A DNA stretch of 64,000 nt from Tupaia tana (taxonomy: Eukaryota > Chordata > Mammalia > Scandentia > Tupaiidae). This document shows, piece by piece, positions 58,999-64,000 of this stretch. The stretch lies in NCBI GenBank assembly GCA_026018925.1, contig JAKSZU010000009.1, forward strand, positions 85,386,139-85,450,138. Direction: 5' to 3'. The notes below the pieces were generated by a model. That model was not told the DNA's origin and searched no databases. It saw only the letters and a list, made by a program, of their open reading frames with translations. Every line of letters begins with the position of its first letter. The first letter of the stretch is position 1. The position numbers and the translations under genes were made by a program.

Positions 58999-61900
58999 AC
59001 ACATTCAAAATACTAAAATAAAAACAATTTGAACCAAGAATGAGAAGAACAAATTAAATAATTTGCAGACAAACAAAATCAGAAAGAATTCACCAATACT
59101 AGACCAGCTCTTCAAGAAGTACTGAAGAGAGTAATATATTAGAAAAACTAGAGAGGTGGAAATAAGAGAACAAAAACCAACCAGGAAAATGGCTAACAAA
59201 AAGACAGAAACAAATTCACAAGTATGGATAATAGCACTGAATGTTAATAGATTAAATCCTCCAATCAAAAAACACAGAGTGGCTGGCTGAATGAATAATA
59301 ATAAAAAATATTAAAAACCCTACTATTCACTGCCTATAAGAAATGGAGCTCATGGACAAAGACATATTTCATTCTAAAATGAAGAACTATAAAAATTATC
59401 CTATGCAAACAAAACCAAAAAAAAGCTGGAGTCATGATACTGATATCAGACAAAGTAGGCTTTAAGACAAAAAAATTCCAAAAAGAGACAAAGAAGAACA
59501 TTATATAGTACTAAAAGTCTACTCACCAAGAAAATGGCAACACTTATAGATATCTGTGCACTCAATTCAGGAGCACACAAATATGTGAAAGAAAGACTGC
59601 TAGATCTAAATGGAGAGATAGACTGCAATATATTAATCATTGGAGATCTCAGTACCCAACTATCTCCTTTGGGCTGATCATCTAGACAAAAAAATAAGTG
59701 AAGAGATATAGGATCTAAACAACACAGTAAGTAAAATGGATTTGACAGACATCTATAAAACTTTGCACCTAACAACCACGAAATAAACAGTTTTCTCCCT
59801 TGCATGGAAACTTTTCAAAGATTTACCACATGATAGGGCATAAAATAAGCCTCTACAAACCCAAAGGCATGGAAACTATATGCAGCATCTTGTTCAAATA
59901 TGATAGAATTAAACTGGAAATTAATTTCAGGAAAATTCATCAAAATATACACACATGTAGAAATTAAACAACCTACTTCTGAATGACTTTACAATCAATG
60001 AAGAAATTGAGACTGAAATCAAAAGATTCATTAAAATCAAGAAAAATGAGTGCAACCTATGGGACAAAGCAAAAACAGTCATAATAGGGAAGTTCATTGC
60101 AATTAGTGCATATTAAAAGATGGGGGTAAAAGATGGAAAGGTGTTAAAGAGACAACCTAATAGCACACCTCAGGGAACTGGAAGAACAACGACAACTCCA
60201 AAAATGCCAGGAAAAAGTAAATAATAAAGACCAGAGCAGAAATAAATAAAATACAGGATAAATGAACTATACAAAAAAATAAATAAAACCATAATCTGGT
60301 TTTTTGAAGATAAATAAAATTGATAACACCACTAGCTAGACTAATTAAAAAGAGAGATAGAAACCAGATCAATCAAATTCTCAATGAAACAGGGAATGTC
60401 ACAACTGACATAACAGAAATACAAAACATCATTAGAGAACACTATGAGCTACTATATAGCAACAAACAAGAAAACCTGGATGAGATGAACCAATTTCTGG
60501 ATATGTAAAATCTATCAAGACTGAGTCAGAAAGACATAGAAAGCCTGAATAAGCCAATAACAAACGATGCAATTGAATCAGTGATAAATAACCTCCCGAG
60601 GAAACAAAAAGACCAAGTCGTTCTGATTTCACATTAGAATTGCACAAAACTTTTAAAGAACTAGCCCCCATTCTAATCAAACTATCTCAAAGATCCAAAA
60701 GAATGAAACACTCTCAAGTTCCTATGATAAAGCATCCATCACCCTCATCCCCCAAACAGACAAGTACATAACAAAAAAGGAAACTATACCAATATCTCTG
60801 ATGAACATAGATGCAAAAATTAACCACCAAGATATTAGAAAGTTTCATCCAATGACATATAAAAAAAGATTACAAATCCTGACCAGATAGGCTTTATTCT
60901 AGGGATGCAAGGATGATTCAACATATGCAAAATCATAGATGTAGTACATCATATTAACAGACAGAAAGTTAAAAACCATATGACCAAAATAATACATACA
61001 GGAAAAGCATTTGATAAAATATAACATCTCTTTATGATTAAGACTCTCAGCAAAATTGCATAGAAGGAACATTTCTCAATACAATAAAGGCCATACATTA
61101 AAAAAAAAAACTATAGCCAACATAGTAAATGAAGAAAAGATCAAAGCTTTTCCACTAAAAAGTGGGACAAAACAAGGCTGCTCACTTTCTCCACTCCTTT
61201 TCATTTTAGTACTGGAAGTCTTAGCCAATGCAATCTGAAAAGAAAAGAAAAGACATTCAAATAGAGAAAGAAGAAGTGAAAGCATCTCTATTTGCTGATG
61301 ATATAATTATGTGCATGGAAAACACAAAAAAACCTGCAAAACAAGACAAAATAAACTCTTAAAAGTGATAAGTGAATACAGTAAAGTGGTAGAATACAAA
61401 ACCAACATATAAAAAATCTATGGCATATCTATACACCAACAATTAAAAGACTGAGGTAGAACTAAAGAAAGAAATCCCATTTACAGTAACTAGAGTATGA
61501 AATATCTAGGAATAAACCTAACCAAATAAGCCAAAGACCTCTACAAGTAAAATCATGAAAATCTAAAAAAGAAATTGAAAATGGCACAAAAAAGTGGAAG
61601 ATTATCCCATGTTCCTGTCTCTGAAGAATTAATATAATCAAAATGTCATTTCTATCAATACTAATCTACATATTTAATGCAATTTCAATAATATTACCAG
61701 AGACATTCTTTGAAGGTTTAGAAAAAGCAATCATAGAATCTGTCTAGAAACATTAAAGACCCCCATATTACAGAAGCAGTTCTGTGGAATTCTGGAATAA
61801 GAGGCAACTCATTCCCTGACCCCAAAATATATTACAAAGTTATGATAAAACAGCATGGCACTGGCACAAAAATAGGCATGTAGACCAATGGACCAGAATT

Positions 61901-62184
61901 GAGATCCCAGTAAAAACCTCAAAAGATACAATGCACTGATTTTTGACAAAGGGCATCAGTCAATCCAGTGGGGAAAAGAAAGCCTCTTTAGCAAATGGTG
62001 CTGGAAAAACTGGGTATACACCTGCAAAATGATGAAATGCAAAATGATGGAACTAGACACTATCTCTAACAATTAATAAAAATACAATAAAAATTAATCT
62101 ATATATTTAATACAATACCTACAAATTTACAAGAGGCATTCTTCACAGATCTAGAATATATAATCATAGAATTCATCTGGAATC

Positions 62185-62474
62185 TGTAGAGAAATCTAAG
62201 CAATTATAATTTGTCCAGATTAGTTTTCATTTCAGGACAGAAATTATGAAATACATCCAAAGCAGCTTGATCAGCAGCTTGAAAATCCTGCAGAAAGAGA
62301 ATTGTTAAGAAACCGTGATGTGTGATGTTAGAAAAGTTCCCTCAGTTTTTGGAAGGAATAACTTTGAAGCTACTCAAATGGCTAAATATATTTGGTGTAA
62401 TTAAGAATTAAACTTTAATAATAAACTCAATTTTAATATTGCCGTTACATCTAAAATAAACTTAATGTGATGTT
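62185..62474. other. Unidentified about 290-bp insertion in L1
   Basis: Non-L1 sequence between TGGAATC (62,178-62,184) and TGGAATC (62,475-62,481), a possible 7-bp duplication. It contains AATAAACTCAATTTTAATAT and AAAATAAACTTAATGTGATG, like a transcript 3' end, but no A-tail. It may be a retrocopy of a 3' UTR that has lost its tail, or another kind of insertion. Parent not recognised. Confidence 0.45.
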
Positions 62475-63277
62475 TGGAATCATAGAAGACACCATATTGC
62501 CAAGGTAATCCTATGCAAAAAGAGTGGAGTGTGTGTAATCTCACTTCCTAATCCCAAAATATATTACAAAGCTGTGATAATCAAAACAGTATAGTTTGGT
62601 CATAAAAATAGATATGAGGACCAATGGAATAGAATAGAGCCCCCAGAAATAATCCCCAAAACATACATCCAACCTCTTTAGCAAATGGTGCTACAAAACT
62701 GGGTATTCACCTGCAGATAGATAAATCTAAATTCCTATCTGTCACTATTAACAAAACTCAACTCAAAGTGAATCAAAATCTAAGCCTAAAACCTCAGTCT
62801 ATAAAACTATTGGTGGAAAACACTGAGGAAATTCTGGGAGACTTTGAGGGTATGCACACTTCTTAAATAAGACCCCCAAAGCACAGGCAATAATCCCAAA
62901 TATAGACAATAAAATTACATCAGATTAAGAAGTTTCTGTACAGCAAAGGACACAGTAATTAGTGTGAATTGACAATCCTTGAAATGGGGGGAAACTTTCA
63001 TTAACTATGACTCAGATAAGGAACTGATGACCAGAATACACAGGAAGCTCAAGTAGCTTACCCAGAAGAAAGTGATTAACCCAATTAAAATATGGAAAAA
63101 ATGAGCTGAATAAACAGCTCTCTAAGGAAGACATATGAACAGTCAAAAAACATAGGAAAAAAATGCTCAACATCCCTCATGATAAAGGAGATGCAGATCA
63201 AAACCACAGAGAGATACTATCTAATTCCAGTCAGAATGGTGAAGACTTAAAAAAAATTAAAAAAAAAAATTAAAACA

Positions 63278-63528
63278 CTGGAACCAGCAGTTAGTGTAAT
63301 GGCTATGTTGCTGGACAGCCATGTAGTCGACCGTGATTCGCGTCCCGGACCCAGTGGCGTCCCATGCCAGGTGCGTGTGCGTGCATGCCCAAGATCCTGA
63401 GAGGAGAATGGAGGAGAAGGGATTGCAGCGTGGCCGTCCCCCCTAGGGGATGATTTCTCGCTTTCTATCTCTCTGTCTGTCTGGCGAGCGCACGCGCCCT
63501 ATAGCAAAAACCTCTAAAGAAAAAAAAA
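63278..63528 (+). mobile_element. tRNA-related SINE, plus strand
   Basis: The head is GGAACCAGCAGTTAGTGTAA and the B-box is GATTCGCGTCCC. The CT zone is shortened to CTATCTCTCTGTCTGTCTGG. The end GCGAGCGCACGCGCCCTATA is intact. It lies in an A-rich part of the L1, so a target duplication cannot be read. Confidence 0.9.
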
Positions 63529-64000
63529 ACATGATAAGTGCTGGTGAGTATGTGGTGAAGTGGGAACTCTCCTACATTGTTGGTGAGAATGTAAATTGGT
63601 CCAGCCAATGTGGAGAACAATATGGAGGTTCCTCAAAGACCTTCAGATAGAACTACCAAGTAATCCAGCAATTCCACTTCTGGAATTCTAACAAAAGGAC
63701 AGGAGAATGCTCAGTTGGAAAAGTACTTGCACAGCTATGTTTATTGTGGCATTATTCATGAATGCTAATACATGGAACCAACCCAAATGTCCACAAAGAG
63801 ATGAATGGATTGAAAAAGTGTGGCACATACAATCCATGGAATACTATTAAGCCATAAAAACACAACAAGAACCTGGCTTTTGACAGAAAGTAGATGAATA
63901 TGGAAGATTTATTACCAAATGAAGCAAGTCCGGCTATGAAACAAACATTGTATATTTCAACTTAACATATACTGACTGCACTCTATGGTAGAGACGTCAA

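Larger units (their letters stand above)
58590..64000 (+). mobile_element. Near-full-length old L1, plus strand, runs off the window
   Basis: ORF1 pieces (58,632-59,130) include RIGIPEGKDPNKE-type sequence and are split by an A-run at 58,966-58,990. ORF2 starts at 59,189. The endonuclease runs to about 60,000 and RT to about 61,560, with LFADDIIMC at about 61,290 (catalytic aspartates kept). The C-terminus is at 63,030-63,850, and the 3' UTR begins before 64,000. All frames are broken, and the longest piece is about 70 residues. Interrupted at 62,185-62,474 (unidentified) and by a SINE at 63,278. A short duplicated stretch occurs near 62,090-62,184, where ATTAATCTATATATTTAATA repeats sequence from 61,660. 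Confidence 0.85.

Overview
This window is gene-poor nuclear DNA of a placental mammal. Almost every base comes from retrotransposition. The evidence is long, mutually similar LINE-1 (L1) copies on both strands, two intronless retropseudogenes of mammalian genes (RPL36A and AKTIP), old ERVL/MaLR-like LTR pieces, one solo LTR with a clean 6-bp target duplication, and more than 20 copies of a GC-rich tRNA-related SINE. I see no B1, B2, ID or Alu-like SINE, so a murid or simian primate is unlikely. I cannot name the species. I found no intact host gene, structural RNA gene or CRISPR array. The only long intact reading frame is a 333-codon L1 ORF1 at 53,169-54,170.

Layout. 1-8.7 kb: three minus-strand L1 pieces and one plus-strand L1 3' end, with an RPL36A retropseudogene and SINEs. 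8.7-16.5 kb: plus-strand L1 pieces, an ancient HAL1-like stretch, LTR remnants, and an L1 5' end with a two-unit 162-bp repeat. 16.5-19.6 kb: minus-strand L1 ends. 19.6-24.7 kb: a long plus-strand L1 with broken ORFs. 24.7-31 kb: an unidentified island, L1 3' ends and an old L1. 31-36.5 kb: an L1 carrying SINEs and a solo LTR. 36.5-42 kb: a tandem array of about 23 units of about 207 bp, preceded by a second repeat type. It runs directly into an L1 (ORF1 start at 42,350) that ends near 48,004. 48-57.9 kb: an L1 split by the AKTIP retropseudogene and by a 2.6-kb insertion with an intact ORF1 and no ORF2. 58.1-64 kb: a minus L1 3' end, then a degraded near-full-length plus L1 that leaves the window.

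The most interesting content is in the L1 5' ends. Four copies have, or show a relic of, short repeated units just upstream of ORF1: about 207 bp x 23, 124 bp x 3 (units look identical), 162 bp x 2, and a single relic of the 124-bp unit. This resembles the monomer promoters of mouse L1, but the sequences and unit sizes differ from copy to copy. One of these elements (52,547-55,157) is a half-L1: monomers, an intact ORF1, only the first codons of ORF2, then two related 3'-UTR-like blocks, all inside one perfect 16-bp target-site duplication. It could be a young non-autonomous retrotransposon that relies on L1 ORF2 protein supplied in trans. Positions of L1 and SINE edges are read by eye and may be off by several bases unless a target duplication fixes them.
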